Source: Streptomyces sp. A1277
Lineage (GTDB): Bacteria > Actinomycetota > Actinomycetes > Streptomycetales > Streptomycetaceae
Length of the DNA: 64,000 nucleotides
Assembly: GCF_004795015.1 (NCBI RefSeq)
Contig: NZ_SSBI01000029.1
Location: 1 to 64,000, forward strand
Direction of reading: 5' to 3'
Positions within the stretch are counted from its first letter, which is position 1, and each line of letters opens with the position of its first letter. The notes below the pieces were generated by a model. The model worked only from the letters and a program-made list of their open reading frames with translations. It was not told the origin of the DNA and did not search any database. The translations under genes were made by a program, and so were the position numbers. This document shows positions 15,967-24,280 of the stretch, one piece after another.

Positions 15967-17151
15967 TCAGGGGGTCAGCGGCAGCGCGGCCAGTTCCGCG
16001 ATCGCCCAGGTGAGCGGGGCGAAGACCACCAGCAGTGCGGCCGTGCGCAGGGCCGTCGCCGCGCGCAGCGCCGAGACCGGGGCGCCGAGCCGGAGCAGCG
16101 CCCGGGCCGTCTCGGCGCGGGCCTGCTTCGCCTCCAGGGCGGAGGTCAGCAGCGTCGCCGTGGTGCAGCCGATGACGAGCACCGCCCCGAGCGCGGTGAG
16201 CGGACCGAACGGCCGGGGCCCGGTCCCGTACAGCGCGAAGGCGGCGATGATCGCCGAGAGGACCGCGCAGACGATGCCGAGCGGCCGGCCGATCCGCTGC
16301 GCCTCGTCCATCAGGACCCGGCCGGCCAGCAGGCGTACGGCTCCGGGGCGCGCGGTCTGGAGCAGCCGGCCGCACAGATGGGTCAGGCCGGGGCCCGCCG
16401 TGGCCAGGCCGAGCGCGGTCAGCGTCCAGCCGACCAGCACCCAGGCCGGTGTGGCGTCGAGCTTGCCGGGGAGCGGGAAGGGGCTGCCGGCCGAGCCCCG
16501 GCTCGCGTACGCCTCGACGGCGAGGCCGGCGGCCGTCAGGGCCACGCCCCAGGGCAGTCCGGCCGGTGGGGCCGCGGGGGCCGGGACCTCCTCGGCGGGC
16601 ACCAGGTCGCCGGTGTCCTCCGCCGTGCTCGCCGCCCGTACCGGACGGGTGCGCAGCGCCAGCGCGCTGGCCGTCGCGGCGACCGACGGCACCAGGGCCA
16701 GCAGGAGGAGGACGGCGGCGGCCGGCAGCGGGGCGTCCGCGCCGAGCAGGCCGGCGGCCGCGCCGTCGAACGGCAGCCCGGACAGGTCGCCGCGCAGGTG
16801 GAGGAAGAACAGCAGCGCCACCATGGAGCCGAGAGTGCACGAGACGGCGGTGGAGACCGCGGCGAGCACGCTGAGCCGCACCGGGCCGAGGCCCACGGCG
16901 GACAGCCCGGTACGCGGCCGGGTGCTCGGGTCCGTACGGGCCACCGCGACGGCGAACTGCACCGTGGCGGCGAGCGGCACCAGGCACCACAGCAGCCGCA
17001 GCACCGAACCGGCCGAGTGGGCGGGGTGCCCGGCGGCGTAGCCGAGGGTGCACAGGAGGAGGAAGCCGACCCCTGCGGAGGCGGCTGCGACCAGCAGCCT
17101 CCGCATCAGGACCAGGGGATGGGAACCGCGGGCTAGACGGAGAGCGAGCAC
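15967..17151 (-). CDS. ABC transporter permease-like membrane protein
   Basis: A 394-residue integral membrane protein with about eight to ten hydrophobic segments. They come as an N-terminal set (SAGVGFLLLCTLGYAAG; LWCLVPLAATVQFAVAVA; VSTAVSCTLGSMVALLFFL) and a later set around ALGAVLVIGCTTATLLTSALEA and TAALLVVFAPLTWAIAELAAL. It resembles FtsX/MacB-type permeases loosely, without a clear large extracellular domain. The GTG start overlaps the upstream ATPase gene by 19 bases, so the two form one export-type system. Substrate unknown; the pair may serve antibiotic or lipid export. The C-terminus is normal. Confidence 0.82.
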   Translation of the reverse strand: MLALRLARGSHPLVLMRRLLVAAASAGVGFLLLCTLGYAAGHPAHSAGSVLRLLWCLVPLAATVQFAVAVARTDPSTRPRTGLSAVGLGPVRLSVLAAVSTAVSCTLGSMVALLFFLHLRGDLSGLPFDGAAAGLLGADAPLPAAAVLLLLALVPSVAATASALALRTRPVRAASTAEDTGDLVPAEEVPAPAAPPAGLPWGVALTAAGLAVEAYASRGSAGSPFPLPGKLDATPAWVLVGWTLTALGLATAGPGLTHLCGRLLQTARPGAVRLLAGRVLMDEAQRIGRPLGIVCAVLSAIIAAFALYGTGPRPFGPLTALGAVLVIGCTTATLLTSALEAKQARAETARALLRLGAPVSALRAATALRTAALLVVFAPLTWAIAELAALPLTP

Positions 17152-17870
17152 GCCGCGCGGCCCTCCGGATCGGTTTCGGCGGGCAGGCCGGCCGTGGAGA
17201 CGCGGCGCCCGTCCAGCAGGGGCACCACGCGGTCGGCGAGCGCGGCGATCTCCGCGTCATGGGTGGCGAGCACCACCGTGATGCCGTGCGAGCGGGCGGC
17301 GCTGGTCAGGGTGCGCAGCACATGGGTGCGGTCGGTGCGGTGCAGACTCGCGGTCGGCTCGTCGGCGAAGATCACCGCGGGGCTCGCGGCCAGCGCACGG
17401 GCCACGGAGATCCGCTGCCGCTGGCTCTGCTGGAGGGTGTCCGGGCGCTTCTTGGCGCACATGCCGATGTCGAGGCGTTCCAGCCACTCCATGGCGGTCT
17501 TCTTCGCCTCCCGGTGCGGGGCGCCGCGCAGCAGCAGTGGGAGTGCGGTGTTCTCCCAGGTGTTCAGCTCCGGGAGGAGCTGCGGTTCGGGGGCGATCCA
17601 GCCGAACTTGTCGCGGCGCAGCCGCTCGCGCAGGCGGGGCCCCATGGTGTGCACGGGGACGCTGTTGAACCAGACCTCGCCCTGCTGGGGGACGAGCTGG
17701 CCGGAGAGGCAGTGCAGCAGGGTCGTCTTGCCGCTGCCGCGCGGGCCGGTCACCGCGAGGATCTCGCCGTCGCGGATGCCCAGGGAGACCCCGCCGAGCG
17801 CGGGCGAGCCGTTGTGGGAGTGCTGCAGGGAACGTGCCCAGATCACGTCGTTGTCCGGCGGGGCCACCAT
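17133..17870 (-). CDS. ABC transporter ATP-binding protein with degenerate signature motif
   Basis: The 245-residue ATPase has Walker A GPRGSGKTT near residue 43, a Walker B VIFADEPTASL and an H-loop ATHD, so ATP binding looks intact. The signature that normally reads LSGGQ is here LQQSQRQRISVARAL, lacking both glycines, which is unusual and may affect ATP hydrolysis. It is of the MacB/LolD type (about 230-250 residues). I chose ATG 17870 (MVAPPDNDV), which has GAGG about 8 bases upstream; a GTG at 17879 is the alternative. A 22-bp perfect palindrome sits about 30 bases upstream and is a candidate operator. Confidence 0.88.
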   Translation of the reverse strand: MVAPPDNDVIWARSLQHSHNGSPALGGVSLGIRDGEILAVTGPRGSGKTTLLHCLSGQLVPQQGEVWFNSVPVHTMGPRLRERLRRDKFGWIAPEPQLLPELNTWENTALPLLLRGAPHREAKKTAMEWLERLDIGMCAKKRPDTLQQSQRQRISVARALAASPAVIFADEPTASLHRTDRTHVLRTLTSAARSHGITVVLATHDAEIAALADRVVPLLDGRRVSTAGLPAETDPEGRAACSLSV

Positions 17871-18220
17871 GGCGTACACCTCGGTTCAGATCAGATATCC
17901 CGTTCCCCCGTACGGGGGAACGAACAGGGGGCCGATCGGTCACTCGGCACCGTAGGTATTCGGATGGCGGTGGGCGCACAGCACGCGGCCCGGGTGCCGC
18001 TCTTCCCACTCGATCGGGCGCGTCCGGGCTGCGCCGGGCGTATGAGATGACCGCCCGCGGCCCGTCGTGGGACGGTCAAGGGGAGGTCAAGGCGGAGCCA
18101 ATCGATCAGCTGGTCGAACGTTCGCTCAGAGCTTCGCCCGCGGCCTTGCCCGACACCGCGCGGGGGCGCCCGACTACGCTGGTCGTCTCACCCATTGGAC
18201 TCACATCAGGAGGGGTGGCC
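17871..18220. other. Divergent intergenic region between the ABC operon and aminobutyraldehyde dehydrogenase
   Basis: A 350-base stretch with no convincing gene; open frames here show neither motifs nor good ribosome sites. It holds a 22-bp palindrome at 17901-17922 and a smaller perfect palindrome CGAACGTTCG at 18115-18124. TACGCT at 18175-18180 may be a -10 for the dehydrogenase, but no matching -35 is clear. The ribosome site AGGAGG at 18208-18213 closes the region. Confidence 0.6.
17901..17922. promoter_or_regulatory. Perfect 22-bp palindrome upstream of the ABC ATPase gene, candidate operator
   Basis: Each 11-base half reads CGTTCCCCCGT and its complement, with no spacer. With no loop it is a better fit for a dimeric repressor site than for an RNA terminator. 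It lies about 30 bases before the ATPase start and in the divergent region to the dehydrogenase. No regulator gene is adjacent. Confidence 0.55.
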
Positions 18221-19660
18221 GTGACCGCCGAGGTACGCCGTCTGCGCAACTACATCAACGGGGAGTTCCGGGACGCCGCCGACGGGCGGACGATCGACGT
18301 GGTCAACCCGGTGACCGAAGAGGTCTACGCGACCTCGCCGCTCTCCGGCCCCGCCGACGTCGACGCCGCGATGGACGCCGCCGCGGCCGCGTTCCCCGCC
18401 TGGCGCGACGCCACACCGGCCGAGCGCCAGCGCGCCCTGCTCAAGATCGCGGACGCGTTCGAGGACCGCGCCGAGGACCTCATCGCCGCCGAGTCCGAGA
18501 ACACCGGCAAGCCGATCGGGCTGACCCGCACCGAAGAGATCCCGCCGATGGTGGACCAGATCCGCTTCTTCGCGGGCGCCGCCCGGCTGCTTGAGGGGCG
18601 CTCGGCCGGCGAGTACATGGAGGGGCTGACCTCCATCGTGCGCCGCGAGCCGGTCGGCGTCTGCGCGCAGGTGGCGCCGTGGAACTATCCGATGATGATG
18701 GCCGTCTGGAAGTTCGCCCCGGCCCTCGCCGCGGGCAACACCGTCGTCATCAAGCCGTCCGACACCACCCCGGCCTCCACCGTGCTGATCGCCGAGATCA
18801 TCGGGCAGATCCTGCCCAAGGGCGTCTTCAACGTCGTCTGCGGCGACCGCGACACCGGCCGCGCGATGGTCGAGCACCGCACTCCGGCGATGGCCTCCAT
18901 CACCGGCTCGGTCCGGGCAGGCATGCAGGTCGCCGAGTCGGCGGCCAAGGACGTCAAGCGGGTCCACCTGGAGCTCGGCGGCAAGGCGCCCGTCGTCGTC
19001 TTCGAGGACACCGACATCGCCAAGGCCGTCGAGGACATCTCGGTCGCCGGCTACTTCAACGCCGGGCAGGACTGCACGGCGGCGACCCGCGTCCTGGTCC
19101 ACGAGTCCATCCACGACGAGTTCGTCACGGCGCTCGCCAAGGCCGCCGCCGACACCAAGACCGGTCTGCCGGACGACGAGGACGTGCTCTACGGCCCCCT
19201 CAACAACGCCAACCAGCTGGCCCAGGTCAGCGGCTTCATCGAGCGCCTTCCCGCCCACGCCCGGGTCGAGGCGGGCGGCCACCGGGTCGGCGACAAGGGC
19301 TACTTCTACGCCCCGACCGTCGTCTCCGGCCTCAAGCAGGACGACGAGATCATCCAGCACGAGGTCTTCGGCCCGGTCATCACCGTCCAGTCGTTCACGG
19401 ACGAGGCCCAGGCGCTGGAGTGGGCCAACGGCGTCGAATACGCCCTGGCCTCCTCGGTCTGGACCAAGGACCACGCCCGCGCCATGCGGATGTCGAAGAA
19501 CCTCGACTTCGGCTGCGTCTGGATCAACACCCACATCCCGCTGGTCGCCGAGATGCCGCACGGTGGTTTCAAGAAGTCCGGCTACGGCAAGGACCTCTCC
19601 GCCTACGGCTTCGAGGACTACACCCGCATCAAGCACGTCATGACCTCCATCGAGGGCTGA
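18221..19660 (+). CDS. Gamma-aminobutyraldehyde dehydrogenase (aldehyde dehydrogenase superfamily)
   Basis: Oxidises 4-aminobutyraldehyde to GABA with NAD in putrescine breakdown. The 479-residue protein has the family features: APWNYPMMMAVWKFAPALAAGNTVVIKPS, ITGSVRAGMQVA, catalytic Glu in LELGGKAPVVVF, and catalytic Cys in FNAGQDCTAATR. The conserved C-terminal PHGGFKKSGYGKDLSAYG matches the aminobutyraldehyde group. A GTG at 18215 abuts the ribosome site AGGAGG too closely, so I use GTG 18221 (spacing 7). gabT lies 12 kb away on the other strand. A 17-bp stem terminator follows. Confidence 0.93.
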   Translation: MTAEVRRLRNYINGEFRDAADGRTIDVVNPVTEEVYATSPLSGPADVDAAMDAAAAAFPAWRDATPAERQRALLKIADAFEDRAEDLIAAESENTGKPIGLTRTEEIPPMVDQIRFFAGAARLLEGRSAGEYMEGLTSIVRREPVGVCAQVAPWNYPMMMAVWKFAPALAAGNTVVIKPSDTTPASTVLIAEIIGQILPKGVFNVVCGDRDTGRAMVEHRTPAMASITGSVRAGMQVAESAAKDVKRVHLELGGKAPVVVFEDTDIAKAVEDISVAGYFNAGQDCTAATRVLVHESIHDEFVTALAKAAADTKTGLPDDEDVLYGPLNNANQLAQVSGFIERLPAHARVEAGGHRVGDKGYFYAPTVVSGLKQDDEIIQHEVFGPVITVQSFTDEAQALEWANGVEYALASSVWTKDHARAMRMSKNLDFGCVWINTHIPLVAEMPHGGFKKSGYGKDLSAYGFEDYTRIKHVMTSIEG

Positions 19661-19673
19661 GCGCATGTCCCCC

Positions 19674-19711
19674 GCGGCCCTGTGCGAACCGTCCGGTTCG
19701 CGCGGGGCCGC
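19674..19711 (+). terminator. Terminator after the aminobutyraldehyde dehydrogenase gene
   Basis: A 17-bp stem (19674-19690 with 19695-19711) with two G-U pairs and a GTCC loop, 14 bases after the stop codon. Confidence 0.75.
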
Positions 19712-19786
19712 AGCCGTCATCCGGCTTCGGTACGCCTCGCCGGAGGCGGCGTAAAGAGCCGGTAAATGCGGGCGTACGCTGCGGAC

Positions 19787-20317
19787 ATGAGCGAGCGACG
19801 CGCCCTGCGAAGGCGCATACGCGTGTGGTTGGTCGTCTTCATCGTCTGTCTGGTCCTGAGCGGGCTGACCGCCTTCCCGCTCGTCCACGAACTGCGCTGG
19901 ACCGAGGACCTGCTGAGCTCCTCGGCCTCGCCCGTCCCCGAGCACTTCCCGGCCCTGATGGAGTGGATCACCCGCGTCCGCACCGGCCTCGACGAGGCCG
20001 ACGCCCGATATCCCTTCGTGCTGTACGGCACCGACTGGCTGGCCTTCGCCCACCTGGTCATCGCGGTCGCCTTCTACGGCCCCTTCCGCGACCCGGTCCG
20101 CAACATCTGGGTGATCGAGTTCGGCATGATCGCCTGCGCCGGGATCGTCCCGCTCGCACTGATCTGCGGACCGATCCGCGACATCCCCTTCTGGTGGTCC
20201 GTCATAGACATGTCGTTCGGCGTGTTCGGAGTGATCCCGCTGCTGATCGTGCACCTCAAGATCAAGCGGCTGGAGGCCCTGGACCGGATGGCGGGGCCCG
20301 AGCCGGTGACCGTCTGA
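19787..20317 (+). CDS. Hypothetical membrane protein
   Basis: A 176-residue protein with four hydrophobic segments: VWLVVFIVCLVLSGLTAFPLV at the N-terminus, WLAFAHLVIAVAFYGPF, EFGMIACAGIVPLALICGP, and SFGVFGVIPLLIVHLKI. The loop after the first segment is acidic and probably external. I know similar short proteins in other streptomycetes but no function. I chose ATG 19787 (MSERRALRRRIR), since basic residues then precede the first segment; ATG 19766 would add seven residues. It converges with a minus-strand serine hydrolase whose corrected stop ends one base after its own stop. Confidence 0.82.
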   Translation: MSERRALRRRIRVWLVVFIVCLVLSGLTAFPLVHELRWTEDLLSSSASPVPEHFPALMEWITRVRTGLDEADARYPFVLYGTDWLAFAHLVIAVAFYGPFRDPVRNIWVIEFGMIACAGIVPLALICGPIRDIPFWWSVIDMSFGVFGVIPLLIVHLKIKRLEALDRMAGPEPVTV

Positions 20318-20318
20318 C

Positions 20319-21520
20319 TCAGTCGGCCGACTGGGCGCCGAAGACCGTGCCCACGACCCCGTGACCAGGGCGTTCTCCCCCTCGGCCTTCGCGTCGGTGG
20401 AGTTGATGCTGTAGACGAGGGTGCGGGAGAGATCGCGGGTGGCGCCGATCCCCGCGTTGTAGCCCCAGCGGCCGCCGGTCTTGCCCCAGACCTGGCGGCC
20501 GCCCAGCCTCCAGGTGGACAGGCCGGCGCTGTACGCGGGCGCCTTACCGGACTCGAAGTCGCGCACCGAGGGGTCGGGCAGCGTGAACATCTCCTCCAGC
20601 AGCGGCCCGCGCACCACCCGGCCGCGGAACAGCGCGGTCAGGAAGTGCTCCAGGTCCGCGGTGGTGGAGATGACGTCCCCCGCCGCCCAGCCGTCGGTCG
20701 GGCCCCACACGCTGACGTCCCGCAGACCGGTGCTGCCGTCCTCCAGCCGCACGCGCTGGTAGCCGTGGTCGTACGGGCCGTGGACGCGCGGGTCGGAGCC
20801 GGGGAACGACGTGTCGCGCAGGCCCAGCGGGGACAGGACGCGCCGGGAGACTTCCGCCTCGTAGCTGTGCCCGGTGACCTTCTCGATCAGCAGCCCGGCC
20901 ACCGTGTAGTTGATGTCGAGGTAGTGCTGCCGGGTCCCCGCCGGGAACTCGGGCTCCTTGGCCGTCGCCGAGGCGGCCATCGCGCGCGGGTCGTGCCGCT
21001 GGAAGCGGTCGGCGTACCACTCCTCCACCGTGTCGCCCGGGAAGTCGGCGGACGGCAGCCCGCTGGTGTGGTTCAGCAACTGGCGTACGGTGACCGCCCC
21101 GTACGCGGAGGGGATCAGCTCCGGCAGGTAGGAGCGGACCGGGCGGTCCAGGCTCAGCTTCCGCTCGCCGGCGAGCTGGAGCACGGTCGCGGCGGTGAAG
21201 ACCTTGGTGACCGAACCCGCGCGGAACCGGGCGTCCGGGTCCGCCGGGCGCTTCGTCACCAGGTCGTGGACCCCGGCCAAGCCCCTCCAACCTCCCCCGG
21301 CGCCGCCCAGCCGGACGAGGGCCGCCGTCGCCCCCTCGTCGGGCAGTCCGGCGATGAGCGCCTTGACCGCCTGGGCGTCCGCCCCGGGGTGGGCAGAGGC
21401 GGTGGCGTGCGGGCCGCGGGCCGCCGGGACGCCCGAAGCCAGGGCCGGCCCGGCGGTGCCCGCCGCGATGCCGGCGACCAACGCGGCGGCGAGGACGGTA
21501 CGGAGAGTGCGGGCGTTCAT
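20319..21520 (-). CDS. Serine hydrolase (beta-lactamase/D-Ala-D-Ala carboxypeptidase family), frameshifted at 3' end
   Basis: A secreted class-C-beta-lactamase-like hydrolase, probably acting on cell-wall peptides. It has a signal peptide (residues 1-28, ending GPALA), the SxxK motif as SVTK (near residue 102), a HYLDINYTVAG segment in place of the usual YxN, and KTGG near residue 358. Reading as given, the frame misses its stop after ...ENALVTG and runs antisense through the two plus-strand neighbours to 18206. Restoring one base in the CCCC run at 20357-20360 gives VVGTVFGAQSAD and a stop at 20319, two bases from the convergent gene. Corrected length is 400 residues. Confidence 0.82.
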
Positions 21521-21631
21521 CGTGGTGCCTCCCGGCGTAGAGATCCGTGGCGGCGAAGTCGTACCGGCCGCGCTGCTGTTGATCCCATCCTGCGCACCGG
21601 GAGGCTCCGGCGGATCACCTGAGCGGGGGAT

Positions 21632-22343
21632 TCAGACGGGCCGCTTCCTCCCCTGCGCGGGGGAGGGAGCCGGGGCCGCCCCCTTCGCCGAGGGAGTGAC
21701 GAGCCCCGTCTCGTAAGCGCTGATGACCGCCTGGACGCGGTCGCGCAGGCCCAGTTTGGACAGCACCTTGCCGACGTGCGTCTTCACGGTGTGGTCGCTG
21801 ACCACCATGGCCGCCGCGATCTCCGCGTTGGACAGCCCGCGCGCCAGATGGAGCAGCGTCTCGCGCTCCCGGGCGGTCAGGACACCGAGCCGCTGCTCGC
21901 CGACCACCGCCGCCGACGCGGCCGGGCGCGGTGTACTCGGCGATCAGCCGCCGGGCCACCGAGGGCGCCAGCAGCGAGTCGCCCGCCGCGACCACCCGCA
22001 CCGCGTGCACGAGGTCGTCCCGGCGGACGTCCTTGAGCAGGAAGCCGCTCGCCCCCGCGTGCAGCGCCTCGTACACGTACTCGTCGGAGTCGAACGTGGT
22101 CAGCATGACCGTCCGGCAGGCGGACCCGGCGCTGATCTCGCGGCAGGCGCCGACGCCGTCGAGCACGGGCATCCGGATGTCCAGCAGGGACACGTCGGGC
22201 TCCAGCCGGCGCACCGCGTCCACTGCCTGCGCCCCGTCCCCGGCCTCGGCCACCACCTCGATGTCCGGCTGGGCGTCCAGAATCATCGCGAAGCCACTGC
22301 GGAGCAGCTCCTGGTCGTCCGCCACCACGACACGGATCGTCAA
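21632..22343 (-). pseudogene. LuxR-type response regulator, interrupted by a one-base frameshift
   Basis: Two-component response regulator of the NarL/FixJ class. The first frame from TTG 22343 encodes the receiver domain (VVVADDQELLRSGF; LLDIRMPVLDGV; LLKDVRRDDL). After RRLIAEYTAPG the frame becomes nonsense. The DNA-binding domain continues in another frame from about 21920: GVLTARERETLLHLARGLSNAEIAAAMVVSDHTVKTHVGKVLSKL, ending at 21632. Removing one G from the GGG at 21924-21926 joins them into a protein of about 236 residues. The TTG start overlaps the kinase stop (TTGA). It is either a sequencing artefact or a true mutation. Confidence 0.85.
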
Positions 22344-23546
22344 CTCCCCATCTCCGCCGGTGACGTTACCGGTACGAGCGGCAGCGTGACGTCGACCCGG
22401 AACCCTCGGCCGCCCGGGCCGGGGCCGGTGCGCGCGCTGCCGCCGTGCGCCGCCGCCCGCTCCCGGATGCCGACCAGGCCGTGGCCGGTTCCGGAGCCCG
22501 TCCTCCCGCCTCTGCCGTCGTCGGTCACCGAGACGGTCAGGGTGTTCTCCCCGTATGCCAGCAGGACGCCGGCCGTGGTGGCGGCGGCGTGCTTGACCGT
22601 GTTGGTCAGAGCCTCCTGCATGATCCGGTAGGCGGCGCTCCCGGTGTCCTGTGGCAGCCGCCGCTCCGGGCCTGTCACCGTGCTGGTGACCTCCAGGCCG
22701 CTGCCCCGTACGCGCTCCACGAGGCCGGGGAGGTCGGCCAGGGCCGGCTGCGGGGTGCGCGGCGCCCCGGGCCGCTGCTCGTTCTCGCGCAGCACGCCGA
22801 GCATCCGGCGCAGTTGGACCATCGCGTCCCGGCCGGTCTCCGAGATCGCGTCGAACACCGCCTCGGCCCGCTCCGGAGCCGTACGGACCGCCACCGGGCC
22901 GGCCTCCGCCTGCACGATCATCAGGCTCACCGCGTGGGACAGGATGTCGTGCATCTCCCGCGCGATCCGGGCCCGTTCGCGGGCCGCCGCCTGTTCGGCC
23001 TCGATCCGGCGGGTGACCTCCAGCTGCCTCGCCCGGTCCTCGACGGCCCGCGTGTATGCCTGGCGGGTGTCGGTGAACCGGCCGAAGCCGTAGGCCGCCG
23101 TGAAGACCATCAGGGAGAAGACCAGCTCACGGACCTCGCCCGTGTTGAGCGCCACCGAGGGGAAGACGATGGCCAGGGTCAGCGCCCCGCAGAGTCGCCT
23201 GGCCGGGGACGGGGCGTGGGCGGCGACGCTGTAGAGGGCGACCAGTCCGGTGTACGGCAGGGTCTGCCCCGGGCCCGCGACCGCCAGCCCGTACAGGCTC
23301 TGGGCCGTCAGCACGGCCAGCAGCACCCGTACGGGCGGCCCGGCGCCGCCACAGCAGCGGGAGAACGGTCAAGGTGGTCAGCGCATACGCGGCCGGTGCC
23401 GCGGGCTCCAGACCCGGGCCGCCGGGCAGCACCCACGGGACCGACACCGCGGCCTGCACCACCAGGGCCACGCCGATGTCCGTCACCCGGGTGCCCGGAC
23501 CACCGGCCTCCCGCAGCCGGCGCCAGGTCTCCCGCGGGCCTCTCAC
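22340..23546 (-). pseudogene. Sensor histidine kinase (HisKA_3 type), interrupted by a one-base frameshift
   Basis: Partner of the response regulator. The N-terminal half lies in one frame from GTG 23546 (MRGPRETWRRLREAGG, then membrane segments). The catalytic half is in another frame from about 23326 downward. It carries the phospho-acceptor box REMHDILSHAVSLMIV and the ATP-binding boxes AALTNTVKHA-like EALTNTVKHA and GHGLVGIRERAAAHGG. Deleting one C in the CCC at 23339-23341 joins the two halves (LLWRRRPPVRVLLAVL) into about 400 residues with four to five membrane segments. The GTG overlaps the stop of the upstream gene, so phosphodiesterase, kinase and regulator look like one operon. Confidence 0.85.
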
Positions 23547-24256
23547 GGCCGCGGCCCGGCGGTACCGCCCACGTGCCGGTCGATCAGCTTGCGGAGCACG
23601 TCGATCCGGTTGGTGGTGACCGAGTCCACGCCGTGGCCGATCAGCCGGCGCATCGTCCGGCCGGTGTCCGCGGTCCAGGCCGAGACCAGCAGCCCGTCCC
23701 GGTGGTTGCGGTCCGCCAGCTCCCTGCTGACCAGGCCGAAGCGGTAGTTCAGCCAGCGCGGCCGAACCGCGTCCAGCAGGGCCGGGCGCGGCGGTGCGAG
23801 GGTCGTCCAGGTCATCGCGATCTCGGCGGACGGGTCGGCGGCCCGCACCCGCAGCATGGCCTCGGGGCCCGCGCAGTAGTAGACCCGCTCACCGGCCCCG
23901 CACTCCCGCACCACCCCCACCGTCCGCTTCACCGACTCGGGCGTGGCGCCCGGCAGATCGATCATCACGCGGTGCGCCCCGACGGCGAGCAGCGCCTCGC
24001 GCAGCGTCGGCACACCGCCCGCCGTCAGCTCGGTCAGCTCCTGGTGGGTGAGCCGGTCCAGCCGCAGGTCGCGGCCCCACAGCCGCTCCAGCGTGGCGTC
24101 GTGCAGCAGGATCGGCACCCCGTCACGGGTGACCCGGACGTCGATCTCGACCGCGTCCGCCCCCCGTTCGACGGCGGAACGGATCGAGGGGAGGGTGTTC
24201 TCGCGGGCGCGGTACGGATCGCCGCGGTGGGCGACGGCGGTGACAGGCATGGGCAT
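23543..24256 (-). CDS. Glycerophosphodiester phosphodiesterase (GDPD) family protein
   Basis: Likely splits glycerophosphodiesters to glycerol-3-phosphate and an alcohol. The 237-residue product begins MPMPVTAVAHRGDPYRARENTLPS, with the HRG and ENT catalytic pattern. It continues with EIDVRVTRDGVPILLHDATLERLWG (metal ligands Glu/Asp and the second catalytic His). A later GVDSVTTNRID matches the C-terminal family motif. Length agrees with cytoplasmic bacterial members; no signal peptide. Its stop overlaps the kinase GTG in a GTGA, suggesting coupled translation. Confidence 0.9.
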   Translation of the reverse strand: MPMPVTAVAHRGDPYRARENTLPSIRSAVERGADAVEIDVRVTRDGVPILLHDATLERLWGRDLRLDRLTHQELTELTAGGVPTLREALLAVGAHRVMIDLPGATPESVKRTVGVVRECGAGERVYYCAGPEAMLRVRAADPSAEIAMTWTTLAPPRPALLDAVRPRWLNYRFGLVSRELADRNHRDGLLVSAWTADTGRTMRRLIGHGVDSVTTNRIDVLRKLIDRHVGGTAGPRP

Positions 24257-24280
24257 GGGGCCATTGTCACCGCCGGGCGG

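Noticed and set aside
18206..20318. Serine hydrolase read-through antisense to two genes
   Set aside because: Explained by the one-base frameshift at 20357-20360; the extension has no motifs.
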